From the NCBI RefSeq assembly GCF_900129325.1, contig NZ_FQUP01000003.1:248001-312000 (forward strand): 64,000 nt of DNA. Direction: 5' to 3'. Of the stretch, positions 53,902-61,879 are shown piece by piece. Below the pieces are notes generated by a model. The model ran no database searches. It was given only the letters and a program-made list of their open reading frames with translations, and had not been told where the DNA came from. How positions within the stretch are numbered: the stretch's first letter is position 1; every line of letters starts with the position of its first letter. The position numbers and the translations under genes are program-made. This DNA comes from Kaistia soli DSM 19436 (GTDB taxonomy: Bacteria > Pseudomonadota > Alphaproteobacteria > Rhizobiales > Kaistiaceae).

Positions 53902-55023
53902 TCAGCCGGCGAAGATGCCGTTGACGGTCTCGACGATGTCGGCCTCGTTCTCGTTGTAGCTCTTCCAATCCGGCGTCCAGTAGCCAGCCGTCGAGTCAGC
54001 GGTATTGGTGACGCCCTTCGAAGCGAGGTTCGGCGTGACGACCACATCCTTGTTGACGGGGCGCTGGTAGAACTTCTCGCACATCACAGACTGAAGCTTC
54101 GGATCCAGCGTGAGATTGAGGAGCGCATAAGCGAGCTTCTTCTGCACGGGCTCCAGATACTTACTGATCGTCTTGGTCTGGGTGAGGATCGGCTTCTTCT
54201 CTTCCCAGAGATAGGGTGCGACTTTGATGCCCTTGTCCATCATCTGGTACACCTCGGCATCATGCTGGACGGCCACGATGACCTCGCCGCGCTCAAGCAG
54301 TGTCTGCATGTTGCCGGTGAAATCGGAGATCTTCATCGGCATGGCCTGCTTCATGGCCTCATAGCCGGCGGCGAGATCATATTGATCCTTGCCGAACAGC
54401 GCGCAGGCCGCGATGAAGAAGTCCATCTGCAGGCCGTTCGACGTCACATAGGTGCCGCGCTTACCTGCGAACTTCTCTTCCCAGAAATCCTTGAACGTCT
54501 TGATCGGCGGATCGACGAGATCGGTGCGATAGGCATAGCAGTAGCGTGTATAGCTCCACGTCACGCCGACGCCGGTTGCCGTCGCGAACGGCCAGATATT
54601 CTTGGCGTTCGGAAGATTCTCGATGACCTCATCCAGCGGCGTGAAGAAATCGCCCGCCGCCGCGGTCTTGAACATCTCGCCATAGTTCCAGTTGGCGATC
54701 GCGAAGGGCGGCTTTTCCGGGCCGCCCGCGACGAATTTCGGGAACCACGGGAAGGAGCTCTCGTAGACGATCTTGCAGTTGAAGTCCTTCTCGAACGCGT
54801 CGAGCATTTCCTTGCGGACGATCTCCTCCCAGAAGCCGCCCCATTCCGCGATGTTGAGCGTCGCGCCGCCAGCGTCGAAGACGCCGCCCTCATAGACGGC
54901 GTCGGCCGACCAGGCATGGTTGATGTTGAAGAGGTTGACGCCGGCGCCCATGGCCGCAAGGCCGGCCGTGCCCTTCAGGAATCCACGGCGGGTAGCCCCG
55001 CGCCTTTCGCTGCTGCTGGTCAT
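53902..55023 (-). CDS. ABC transporter substrate-binding protein, PotD-like (SBP_bac_8 type)
   Basis: A 373-residue periplasmic protein with a twin-arginine signal: RRGATRRGFLKGTAGLAAM, with cleavage near SADA. The mature start (YEGGVFDAGGATLNIAEWGG) and ANWNYGEMFKTAAAGDF are typical of the polyamine/iron/sulfate binding group. It is flanked by the permease genes upstream and the PotA-like ATPase downstream. The acidic residue pattern that binds polyamine amines could not be checked by eye, so another ligand is possible. Confidence 0.92.
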   Translation of the reverse strand: MTSSSERRGATRRGFLKGTAGLAAMGAGVNLFNINHAWSADAVYEGGVFDAGGATLNIAEWGGFWEEIVRKEMLDAFEKDFNCKIVYESSFPWFPKFVAGGPEKPPFAIANWNYGEMFKTAAAGDFFTPLDEVIENLPNAKNIWPFATATGVGVTWSYTRYCYAYRTDLVDPPIKTFKDFWEEKFAGKRGTYVTSNGLQMDFFIAACALFGKDQYDLAAGYEAMKQAMPMKISDFTGNMQTLLERGEVIVAVQHDAEVYQMMDKGIKVAPYLWEEKKPILTQTKTISKYLEPVQKKLAYALLNLTLDPKLQSVMCEKFYQRPVNKDVVVTPNLASKGVTNTADSTAGYWTPDWKSYNENEADIVETVNGIFAG

Positions 55024-55058
55024 TCTTTCCCTGTCCTTTTTCGGTATGGACCGCGACC

Positions 55059-55080
55059 GCTCCGGCGGGCGCGGCGGAGC
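55059..55080 (-). other. Intercistronic hairpin before the binding-protein gene
   Basis: 6-bp stem GCTCCG / CGGAGC with a 10-base loop in the gap between the PotC-like permease stop (55087) and the binding-protein start (55023). There is no T run. A role in message processing between membrane and binding subunits is plausible. Confidence 0.35.
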
Positions 55081-55086
55081 TTGCGA

Positions 55087-55890
55087 TCAGGCGCGGAAGA
55101 CGCGCCGGAGGCTGACCAGTCGCGACGAGACGACGGTCGAAAGGGCAACGAGAGCGATGGCGAAGATGCCGGCCGCGGCCGCGGTGGGCTCGAATTTGTA
55201 GCGAAGCGAGATGTACATCGCCATCGGCAGCGGCTCGTGGTTCGGCACGGTCAGGAATAGAGTGGTCTCAAACTGGCCGAAGGACACGATGAAGGCGAAG
55301 ATCGCACCAGCGGAGATGCCCGGCGCGATGAGGCGCAGCGTGATCTTGCGAAACGCCGTCCAGGGCGAGGCGCCAAGGCTGCGTGCGGCCTCCTCCAGCG
55401 AGAGATCGAAACCGACCATCGAGGCGGTGACGGTGGCGATCACGAAGGGGCAGGTGACCAGCACATGACCGATCAGCAGCCCGGCAAAGGTGCGGGCAAG
55501 GCCGATATCGGTCGTGACATAGAAGATGTAGAGCGCGAGGCCGAGAACGACGCCCGGCAAGACGACCGGCAGCATAAAGAAGCCGCGCAGCGCCGCGGCC
55601 GCACCGCTACGCGAGCGCGACAGGTAGAGCGAGGCGAGCGTGCCGAGCACGGTCGAGATCAACGTCGACACCAGCGCCAGCACGAAGCTGTAGATATAGG
55701 CGGACATGAAGGTCGCCGAGCCGAGAAATGCCGTGACCCAGCGCAGCGACAGTCCCTTGGGCGGGAAGGTCAGATACTCGCCGGCATTGAGCCCGGCGAG
55801 GACGACGATCACGACCGGCAGCAGCAGCAAGACCAGCGTCAGCATCGCCACGGCCTTGAAAACCGGGGAAACGGGGGCCTCGTCGCGCAT
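55087..55890 (-). CDS. ABC transporter permease, PotC-like
   Basis: A 267-residue inner-membrane subunit with six predicted helices and the EAA loop EEAARSLGASPWTAFRKI (about 158-175). The ATG at 55890 shares one base with the PotB-like stop (TGATG), so the pair is coupled; the longer open frame upstream is an overlap with that gene. It forms the permease heterodimer with the PotB-like protein. Confidence 0.93.
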   Translation of the reverse strand: MRDEAPVSPVFKAVAMLTLVLLLLPVVIVVLAGLNAGEYLTFPPKGLSLRWVTAFLGSATFMSAYIYSFVLALVSTLISTVLGTLASLYLSRSRSGAAAALRGFFMLPVVLPGVVLGLALYIFYVTTDIGLARTFAGLLIGHVLVTCPFVIATVTASMVGFDLSLEEAARSLGASPWTAFRKITLRLIAPGISAGAIFAFIVSFGQFETTLFLTVPNHEPLPMAMYISLRYKFEPTAAAAGIFAIALVALSTVVSSRLVSLRRVFRA

Positions 55891-56804
55891 CAGGTGCGCC
55901 CTCCCGAGGTCCAGACCGCGGCGCGGTGATAGACGAAGACGGCGATAAGGCTGGTCACGAACAGCACGGCGGCGACGGCGGCGCCAAACTGCCAGCGGCC
56001 GGACTCGGCGATCTGCTGGTAGATGTGGATCGGCAGCACCATGACTTTCCAACCGCCCATCAGCGCCGGCACGACATAGGAGCTGATCGACAGCGCGAAG
56101 ACGAGCAGCGATCCGGCGAGAATGCCCGGCATCGAGAGCGGCAGAACGACCTTGCGGAATGCCTCTGCCCTGCTCGCGCCGAGGCTTCGCGCCGCTTCCT
56201 CCAGCGAGGGATGGATGGCGCGGATGATGCCGATCAGCGACAGCACCATGAAGGGCAGCGTCACCTGCACAAGGCCGACCACCACGCCAAACGTGTTGTA
56301 CATCAGCGGCAGCGGCTCATGGATCAGGCCTGCCCAGATGAGCGCGCTGTTGATGAGACCCGTATCGCCCATCAGCACCATCAGCCCATACATCCGGATG
56401 ACCATGTCGAGCTGCATCGAGGACAGCACCAGGATCATCAGCAGCGTGTTGCGGCCGGGATGCTCAGTCTTGGCGATCAGATAGGCCAGCGGATAGCCGA
56501 GGATCAGCGCGATGGCGGCGACGACGATCCCGATCCCGATGGAGCGCAGAATCGACGAATAGTAGATCGAGCGCGTGAAGATCCGCTCGAAATTGTCGAG
56601 GGTGAACGCCGTCGTCAGGGTTACGACGCCGGGCACCGTCTTGTTGAACGAGATGGCCAGCAGCGAGACAAGCGGGACCAGGAAGAACGCCAGGAAGAAC
56701 AGAAAGGCCGGCAGAACGAGCCACCAGAGGCGAAAGCCGCCAAAGGCTTCGGCGACCGAGAAGGCCGGCCGACGCAGCGCGATCCTTCCTCCGGTGACGC
56801 TCAT
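55890..56804 (-). CDS. ABC transporter permease, PotB-like
   Basis: A 304-residue inner-membrane subunit. TM1 is WWLVLPAFLFFLAFFLVPLV (about 28-47). The EAA loop reads EEAARSLGASRAEAFRKV (about 198-215), nearly the same as in the PotC-like partner. It follows the racemase gene after 31 bases and is coupled to the PotC-like gene. Confidence 0.93.
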   Translation of the reverse strand: MSVTGGRIALRRPAFSVAEAFGGFRLWWLVLPAFLFFLAFFLVPLVSLLAISFNKTVPGVVTLTTAFTLDNFERIFTRSIYYSSILRSIGIGIVVAAIALILGYPLAYLIAKTEHPGRNTLLMILVLSSMQLDMVIRMYGLMVLMGDTGLINSALIWAGLIHEPLPLMYNTFGVVVGLVQVTLPFMVLSLIGIIRAIHPSLEEAARSLGASRAEAFRKVVLPLSMPGILAGSLLVFALSISSYVVPALMGGWKVMVLPIHIYQQIAESGRWQFGAAVAAVLFVTSLIAVFVYHRAAVWTSGGRT

Positions 56805-56835
56805 CGTGTGTCGCCTCCCTGCCCGGCCACGCTGG

Positions 56836-57600
56836 TCATTCGGCGGCGATCGCGGATGGCAGGACGATGTCGTAGCCGAGCATCTCCTTCACGGGTGGCG
56901 CGGGATAGGTCAGCTTGCTCTGGCTGAGACCGACGCGCGCCAGTGCCGCCGCGATGGAAACCGCGGTCGGGATCGGGTCGATGACGGGAATGTCGATGCC
57001 ACGGGCCAGCAGCCCGTCCCTGACGGCGGCCGCACAGCCAAGGAGCCCGGTGCAGCCGAAGATGACTGCCTCCGCTCCATCGGCCTCAACCGCGAGAAGC
57101 GCCTGTTCGACGAGGCGCGCCCGCGTTTCCACGAGATCGTCTTCCAGCGCCAGGACGGGGATGTCGACATGGCGCACCGAGGCCATCTTGGTCGATAGGC
57201 CATAGATGGCGGCTTCATTCTCGAACTGCGCCCGAAGGCGCCGCATCACCGTCACGACGCTGAAGCGATGCCCCAGCATCGCCGCGACATGCATGGCCGT
57301 CTCGGCAGGCCCGAGCACCGGGATCGAAACGACCTCCCGAACGGCGCGCAGGCCGGGATCGCCCATGCAGTCGATCACGATCGCATCGGCACCCTCGCGT
57401 TCGGCCTCGATCGCCCTGGCGATCGTGCCGGGCACGGACATGGCGATCTCGTATTCGCTTTCGATGGACGCCGGGCCCTGATCGATCTGGCTGTAGCTGA
57501 CGACGATGCCGTCATATTCGAGCGCCTTCAGATCGGAAGGTCTCCGGAAGCCCTTGGTGGTGATCGGGGAGAGAACCCGCACGTCGACTGGAGCGCCCAT
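56836..57600 (-). CDS. Asp/Glu/hydantoin racemase family protein
   Basis: A 254-residue enzyme. The two catalytic Cys are in VIDCMGDPG and IFGCTGLLG, as in the Asp/Glu and hydantoin racemase superfamily; the N-terminal RVLSPITTKGF motif matches the hydantoin racemase type. It interconverts D and L forms of a 5-substituted hydantoin or amino acid derivative. The ATG at 57600 has GAGG 5 bases upstream; an ATG at 57618 lacks a good site. First gene of the importer-HyuA-DUF917 operon, behind the palindrome at 57724-57741. Confidence 0.88.
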   Translation of the reverse strand: MGAPVDVRVLSPITTKGFRRPSDLKALEYDGIVVSYSQIDQGPASIESEYEIAMSVPGTIARAIEAEREGADAIVIDCMGDPGLRAVREVVSIPVLGPAETAMHVAAMLGHRFSVVTVMRRLRAQFENEAAIYGLSTKMASVRHVDIPVLALEDDLVETRARLVEQALLAVEADGAEAVIFGCTGLLGCAAAVRDGLLARGIDIPVIDPIPTAVSIAAALARVGLSQSKLTYPAPPVKEMLGYDIVLPSAIAAE

Positions 57601-57945
57601 GGCAGCCTCGTTCGTCATCTCGATTGCCAAACGGTGGCACCAGCGCGGCGACGGACCAAGCGTCCAGCGAGATAGGTACGAAACTGATTCGGAGGGTAGG
57701 TCCGCGCAACTTTCTGTCGCCCACCTACCCGTTAGGGTAGGAAATACCCAAGGCGGCAATTGATTTCATTGCGGTTTCCGGCGAATGCGACTGCCTGCGT
57801 TTTACGCCGTGTTGTTTTTCTGGGCAGGAAAGCCGTGGCGGGCGGTTTGACAGGGGCGAAGCGGAGGGGAAACCTCAACACCGACGACGGCCGTCCCGGT
57901 CGCCTCGCACCCCTATCCCCTCCAGAGATCGTGGCCGTCTCGCTC
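57601..57945. promoter_or_regulatory. 345-bp divergent regulatory gap with a strong palindrome
   Basis: Non-coding gap between the racemase operon (- strand) and the nitroreductase-dipeptidase pair (+ strand). It holds GGGTAGG-type repeats at 57694-57741 and an AT-rich stretch around 57755-57830 that could carry the + strand promoter. No small gene was recognised. Confidence 0.65.
57694..57741. promoter_or_regulatory. Operator with three GGGTAGG half-sites between the two divergent units
   Basis: CCTACCCGTTAGGGTAGG (57724-57741) is a perfect 7-bp inverted repeat around GTTA. A further half-site GGGTAGGT lies at 57694-57701, itself a perfect inverted partner of ACCTACCC at 57723-57730. It lies 94-141 bases upstream of the racemase start, an activator-like position. 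The obvious candidate is the MalT-like LuxR regulator at the far end of the operon, but this is inference. Confidence 0.75.
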
Positions 57946-58953
57946 ATGCCCCCTCGTCCAGCCAAAACCTTTGCCGACATCGTTCCCCGCATCCGCCGCT
58001 CGGCCTCACTCCTGCGCAATTATGCCTATGACTATCGCCGCTTCACGCGCGCATCGTTCCTGAACGGCCCGAGCAGCCGGGAAAACCGAAAGGCGCATAT
58101 TCATCTGCTCGCGCATATGGTCGAGCACGGCCTGTCTCTCCGCGATCCACGGCCGGGGTTCGGCATGCCGAGGGTCGCCGAACTCTGCGACGAGGCGACC
58201 CGCTACATCAACGATCACGGCCTCGATGCGAGCGCCGAGATCGCGGTCAAGGCGCTCGTCGCCTATGCCGCCTTCAACAGGGATAACGGTGGCGGCATCG
58301 GCGCGCTTGCCGAAAGGATCGCGGGCATCGAGCGACGGGTAGAGGCGGCGCGCGCCGAACTTCTCGGCGGGACCGAGGACGTGCTCGCCGACGAGATCCG
58401 CCAGCGGTCCTCGATGGACTTCCTCGATTTCATGGATGCGCGCCACAGCGTGCGCCAGTATGCCGACCGTCCCGTCGCGCCTGACGTCATCGAGCGCGCC
58501 GTCAGGGCCGCGCAGCAGACGCCGTCGAGCTGCAACCGCCAGACCTGCCGCGTCTACGCCTTCACGGACAAAGAGGATATCGCCCGCGTCCTTGCCTTCC
58601 AGCAGGGCCATCGCGGCTTTGGCGAGCAACTCGGCGGCCTCGCGATCGTCACCAGTGACCTCCGCCACTGGTACACGGTCGGCGAGCGCTATCAGGGCTG
58701 GATCGATGGCGGCATGTTCGCGATGACGCTGACGCTCGGTTTTCACGCCGAAGGGCTCGGTGCCTGCATGCTGAACTGGAGCACGACAGAGGACATCGAT
58801 CGCGCCATGCGCGCCTTTGTCGGTATTCCCGACGACGAGCTGGTCATCACCATGATCGGCTTCGGCCATATGCCCGAGCGCTTCAAGGTGCCGCGCTCGC
58901 AGCGAAAGCCGCTCGATGACGTGTTGCGCCTGTCCCCGACTCTTCCGCGCTGA
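57946..58953 (+). CDS. Nitroreductase-family flavoprotein with an N-terminal helical extension
   Basis: 335 residues. The last 180 form a nitroreductase-like FMN domain: FMDARHSVRQYADRPV (about 160), AQQTPSSCNRQTCRVYAF, FHAEGLGACMLNW and VITMIGFGHMPE. The first 150 residues (RSASLLRNYAYDYRRFTRASF...) are an extra helical region that I do not recognise. Family members reduce nitro, enone or imine groups, or oxidise cyclic dipeptides. Start 57946 (MPPRPAKTF) is preferred; a GTG at 57931 is possible. It is followed 8 bases later by the dipeptidase gene. Confidence 0.85.
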   Translation: MPPRPAKTFADIVPRIRRSASLLRNYAYDYRRFTRASFLNGPSSRENRKAHIHLLAHMVEHGLSLRDPRPGFGMPRVAELCDEATRYINDHGLDASAEIAVKALVAYAAFNRDNGGGIGALAERIAGIERRVEAARAELLGGTEDVLADEIRQRSSMDFLDFMDARHSVRQYADRPVAPDVIERAVRAAQQTPSSCNRQTCRVYAFTDKEDIARVLAFQQGHRGFGEQLGGLAIVTSDLRHWYTVGERYQGWIDGGMFAMTLTLGFHAEGLGACMLNWSTTEDIDRAMRAFVGIPDDELVITMIGFGHMPERFKVPRSQRKPLDDVLRLSPTLPR

Positions 58954-58961
58954 GACCTTCC

Positions 58962-60026
58962 ATGTCGCCCCAGCCCGTTGCCGTCTTCGACGGCCATAAC
59001 GACGTTCTCCTCCGCCTCTACAATCAGGGCGGCGAGGCCGGAATCCGCGGTTTCCTGGACGGAACCGACATCGGCCATATCGACCTTCCGCGCGCACGGG
59101 CCGGCGGGTTTGCCGGCGGTCTCTTCGCGATCTTCCCGCCCTCGCCGATGGCCGCCGACTTCATGGACGCCATGGCTGGCGACAACTACGACCTGCCGTT
59201 GCCAGACCCGCTCTCGATCGCCGAGGGCCAGGCACCGACACTCGCAATGGCGTCGATCCTGTTTCGCCTCGAGCGTGCGTCGGAAGGCAGCCTCGCCGTC
59301 TGCCGGACCGTCAGCGAAATCCGTGCGGCGATGCGGCGCGGCGCACTTGCGGCGGTGATGCATATCGAAGGGGCCGAGGCGATCGGCTCCGATCTCGAAA
59401 TGCTCGACATCCTGCACGCCGCCGGTCTCCGATCGATCGGACCCGTGTGGAGCCGTCACAACCGCTTCGGCCATGGCGTTCCCATGCGCTATCCGTCCTT
59501 GCCCGATACAGGCCCCGGACTGACGGATCTCGGCGGCGCGCTCGTTCGGACCTGCAATCGCCTTGGCATCCTCATCGACCTCTCCCACATCACCGAACAG
59601 GGCTTCTGGGACGTTGCCGCGATCTCCGATGCGCCGCTCGTCGCGACCCATTCCAATGTCCATGCGATCGCGCCGGTGTCGCGCAACCTGACGGACCGCC
59701 AGCTCGACGCCATCCGCGAGCGCGGCGGAGTCGTCGGGCTCAATTTCGCCACGGCCTTCCTGAGGCCCGATGGACGCATGGTCGCGGATACGACGCTCGA
59801 TGTGATGCTGCGCCATCTCGACGCCCTGATCGCGCGGCTCGGCGAAACGGGCGTCGCGATTGGCTCCGACTATGACGGCGCCGTGGTGCCGGCGCCGCTC
59901 TCCGACGTCTCGAAACTGCCCGCGCTCTGGGAACGACTGCGGGCCGCGGGCTATGGCGAAGCGCTCATAGCCCGCATCGCACGGGACAACTGGCTCGACC
60001 TGCTCGACCGAACATGGAAGGCGTGA
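58962..60026 (+). CDS. Membrane dipeptidase (peptidase M19 / renal dipeptidase family)
   Basis: A 354-residue binuclear zinc dipeptidase. Ligands: HxD in FDGHNDVLLRL (H12, D14), the bridging Glu in MHIEGAEAIG, His in VATHSNVHAIA, and the late Asp in IGSDYDGAV. Known members accept dipeptides with D- or dehydro-residues. No signal peptide is seen, so it is cytoplasmic. It is coupled in a two-gene unit with the nitroreductase and divergent from the cyclic-amide operon. A dipeptide released from ring opening is a plausible substrate. Confidence 0.93.
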   Translation: MSPQPVAVFDGHNDVLLRLYNQGGEAGIRGFLDGTDIGHIDLPRARAGGFAGGLFAIFPPSPMAADFMDAMAGDNYDLPLPDPLSIAEGQAPTLAMASILFRLERASEGSLAVCRTVSEIRAAMRRGALAAVMHIEGAEAIGSDLEMLDILHAAGLRSIGPVWSRHNRFGHGVPMRYPSLPDTGPGLTDLGGALVRTCNRLGILIDLSHITEQGFWDVAAISDAPLVATHSNVHAIAPVSRNLTDRQLDAIRERGGVVGLNFATAFLRPDGRMVADTTLDVMLRHLDALIARLGETGVAIGSDYDGAVVPAPLSDVSKLPALWERLRAAGYGEALIARIARDNWLDLLDRTWKA

Positions 60027-60064
60027 GCCTGGGTTCCCGGTCCGCGAAGGCGCCCCACCGCGCG

Positions 60065-60961
60065 TCAGGCGGCCGGCAGTTCCAGGGCTTCCAGATCCGC
60101 AATGAGGCTTGGACCTGTCGGCTCCCAGCCGAGCGTCTGACGTGTCCAGGCGCTTGAGGCGGGCATATCGAGACCAGCCAGCGAGGCGAGCCAGCCGAAA
60201 TAGTCGGCAGCCTCTTCGACCGGGACGGACTGCGTCGGCAGGCCGAGCCGCTCTCCGATCGTCGTCGCGATCGAGCGCGTCGACACGCCCTCCTCTGCGA
60301 CCGCATGATATTTTGCGTTCGGCTCCGCTCGTTCGATTGCCAGCCGGTAGAGCCGCGCGACATCGACGACATGGGCCGCCGGCCACCGGTTGAGGCCGTC
60401 CCCGATATAAAAGCAGACGCCCCTGGCGCGATAGGCCGCGATCGCGTTGGTGATGAGGCCCTGCGTCACCGGATCATGGACCTGCGGAAGACGCACGACG
60501 GAGACGTTGACGCCACTCGCCGCCACAGCCGCGGCCGCTTCTTCGGAAGCTGCGCGCGGATGATGGGCCGAGCTGACGATCGGATTGCCTTCCCTCGCGG
60601 GCTCGCCCGGAACCGTGTTGGCGATCGGCGTTCCCGAGGTGATGACCAGTGGCCGATCCGAACCGGCCAGCACCGAGCCCAGCGTCTGGATGACGACGCG
60701 GTCATCCTCGCAGTTCTGCACGAAGCGCGAAAAATCGTGATTGAAGGCCAGGTGGATCACGCCATCCGACCGGGCGGCACCTTCCTTCAGGCTGTTCGGG
60801 TCCGCAATCGACCCCCGATAGACTTCAGCACCTGTCGCCGCGAGGGCCGGGGCTTTTTCATCAGATCGGCAAAGGCCGATCACCTGATGACCGGCGGCGA
60901 TCAGATCAACCACCACGCGCGAGCCGATATTGCCTGTTGCGCCTGTTACGAAGACACGCAT
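60065..60961 (-). CDS. NAD(P)-dependent epimerase/dehydratase family oxidoreductase
   Basis: A 298-residue Rossmann protein. The N-terminal GATGNIGSRV is the extended-SDR cofactor loop, with the second strand near VIGLCRSDEKAP. A catalytic YxxxK is not obvious: the SDR Tyr position reads AHHPRAAS, so it may be an atypical SDR or an NAD(P)-binding regulator. The ATG at 60961 is preferred; the frame stays open upstream through the next gene. It is divergent from the XRE-type regulator gene, 78 bases away. Confidence 0.85.
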   Translation of the reverse strand: MRVFVTGATGNIGSRVVVDLIAAGHQVIGLCRSDEKAPALAATGAEVYRGSIADPNSLKEGAARSDGVIHLAFNHDFSRFVQNCEDDRVVIQTLGSVLAGSDRPLVITSGTPIANTVPGEPAREGNPIVSSAHHPRAASEEAAAAVAASGVNVSVVRLPQVHDPVTQGLITNAIAAYRARGVCFYIGDGLNRWPAAHVVDVARLYRLAIERAEPNAKYHAVAEEGVSTRSIATTIGERLGLPTQSVPVEEAADYFGWLASLAGLDMPASSAWTRQTLGWEPTGPSLIADLEALELPAA

Positions 60962-61011
60962 CGTCACTCTCCATATTTTGGTGACGACAATCTCGGCTGG
61001 CTGGCTATCAT

Positions 61012-61034
61012 GGTAAAGTCGGTAGCTTAAGGTA
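61012..61034. repeat. Three GGTA direct repeats in the divergent promoter region
   Basis: GGTA at 61012-61015, 61021-61024 and 61031-61034, spaced 9 and 10 bases, about one helical turn each. They end 5 bases before the regulator start. They could be half-sites for the XRE/MmyB-type protein controlling both genes. Confidence 0.4.
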
Positions 61035-61039
61035 GTATA

Positions 61040-61879
61040 ATGTCTGTCACGATGAGCGGCCAAACCGGGCCTGGCAATCAACTCGGCGTCTATCTCCGTG
61101 ATCGGCGCGCCAAGCTCGACGCCGCAGCCCTCGGCTATCCAACCGGCCGGCGGCGCACCGTCGGCTTGCGGCGCGAGGAAGTTGCGCAGCGCGCCAATAT
61201 CAGCCCAACATGGTACACCTGTCTTGAGCAGGGACGCGGTGGCGCGGCCTCGCCCGATGTGTTGGACCGGCTGTCGCGCGCCCTCATGCTGACCGATGTC
61301 GAGCGGGAGCACCTCTTCCTTATCGGCCTCGGCCATCCACCCGAGGTCCGCTACCAGAAGAGCGACAGCGTCACGCCGCGGCTGCAACGCGTCCTCGATG
61401 CGCTCGACCCGAGCCCCGCGCTCGTGCGGACCGCCATCTGGAACGTTCTCGCCTGGAACAAGGCAGCGTCCGTGCTGCTCATGGACTATGCCTCTGTTCC
61501 AGCCGATCAGCGCAACATCCTGCGCTTCATCTTCCTCGATCCGCGCTCGCGCGAGACGCAATATGATTGGGAAAGCGTCGCGCGCTTCGCCCTGGGCTCA
61601 TTTCGGGTCGATGCCGCCCGCGCCGGAGCCGCCGAGGACGTAACGCCCCTCGTCGAGGAGCTCTGCCGGCTCAGCCCCGACTTCCAGCGACTGTGGCAAG
61701 CGAACGATGTGCAGGGGCCTCATGGCGAAGTCGTGAAACACATCCGGCACGCCGTCCTCGGTGACGTCTCGTTCGAATATTCGGCCTTCGCTGTCGATGG
61801 ACGCAAGGACCTGACGATGGTCGTCTACAACCCGGCCACCCCCGAGGACGCGCAGCGCATCAGCTCGCTCCTGACCTAG
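61040..61879 (+). CDS. XRE family regulator with MmyB-like ligand domain
   Basis: 279 residues. An N-terminal helix-turn-helix (LGVYLRDRRAKLDAAALG, then LRREEVAQRANISPTWYTCLEQGRG) is followed by the MmyB-like ligand domain with WNVLAWNKAAS and LLMDYASV. Family members bind fatty acyl or small ligands and control a neighbouring dehydrogenase. Either ATG, 61040 or 61052, may start it. The stop overlaps the - strand SDR stop by 4 bases. Confidence 0.92.
   Translation: MSVTMSGQTGPGNQLGVYLRDRRAKLDAAALGYPTGRRRTVGLRREEVAQRANISPTWYTCLEQGRGGAASPDVLDRLSRALMLTDVEREHLFLIGLGHPPEVRYQKSDSVTPRLQRVLDALDPSPALVRTAIWNVLAWNKAASVLLMDYASVPADQRNILRFIFLDPRSRETQYDWESVARFALGSFRVDAARAGAAEDVTPLVEELCRLSPDFQRLWQANDVQGPHGEVVKHIRHAVLGDVSFEYSAFAVDGRKDLTMVVYNPATPEDAQRISSLLT

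Noticed and set aside
52762-55260. Long + strand open frame opposite the PotA/PotD-like genes
   Set aside because: Same explanation: the - strand carries Walker motifs and a twin-arginine signal, while the + strand translation is low-complexity and Arg/Asp-rich.
58743-60386. Long - strand open frame opposite the nitroreductase and dipeptidase genes
   Set aside because: The + strand has the M19 and nitroreductase motifs; the antisense frame has none.
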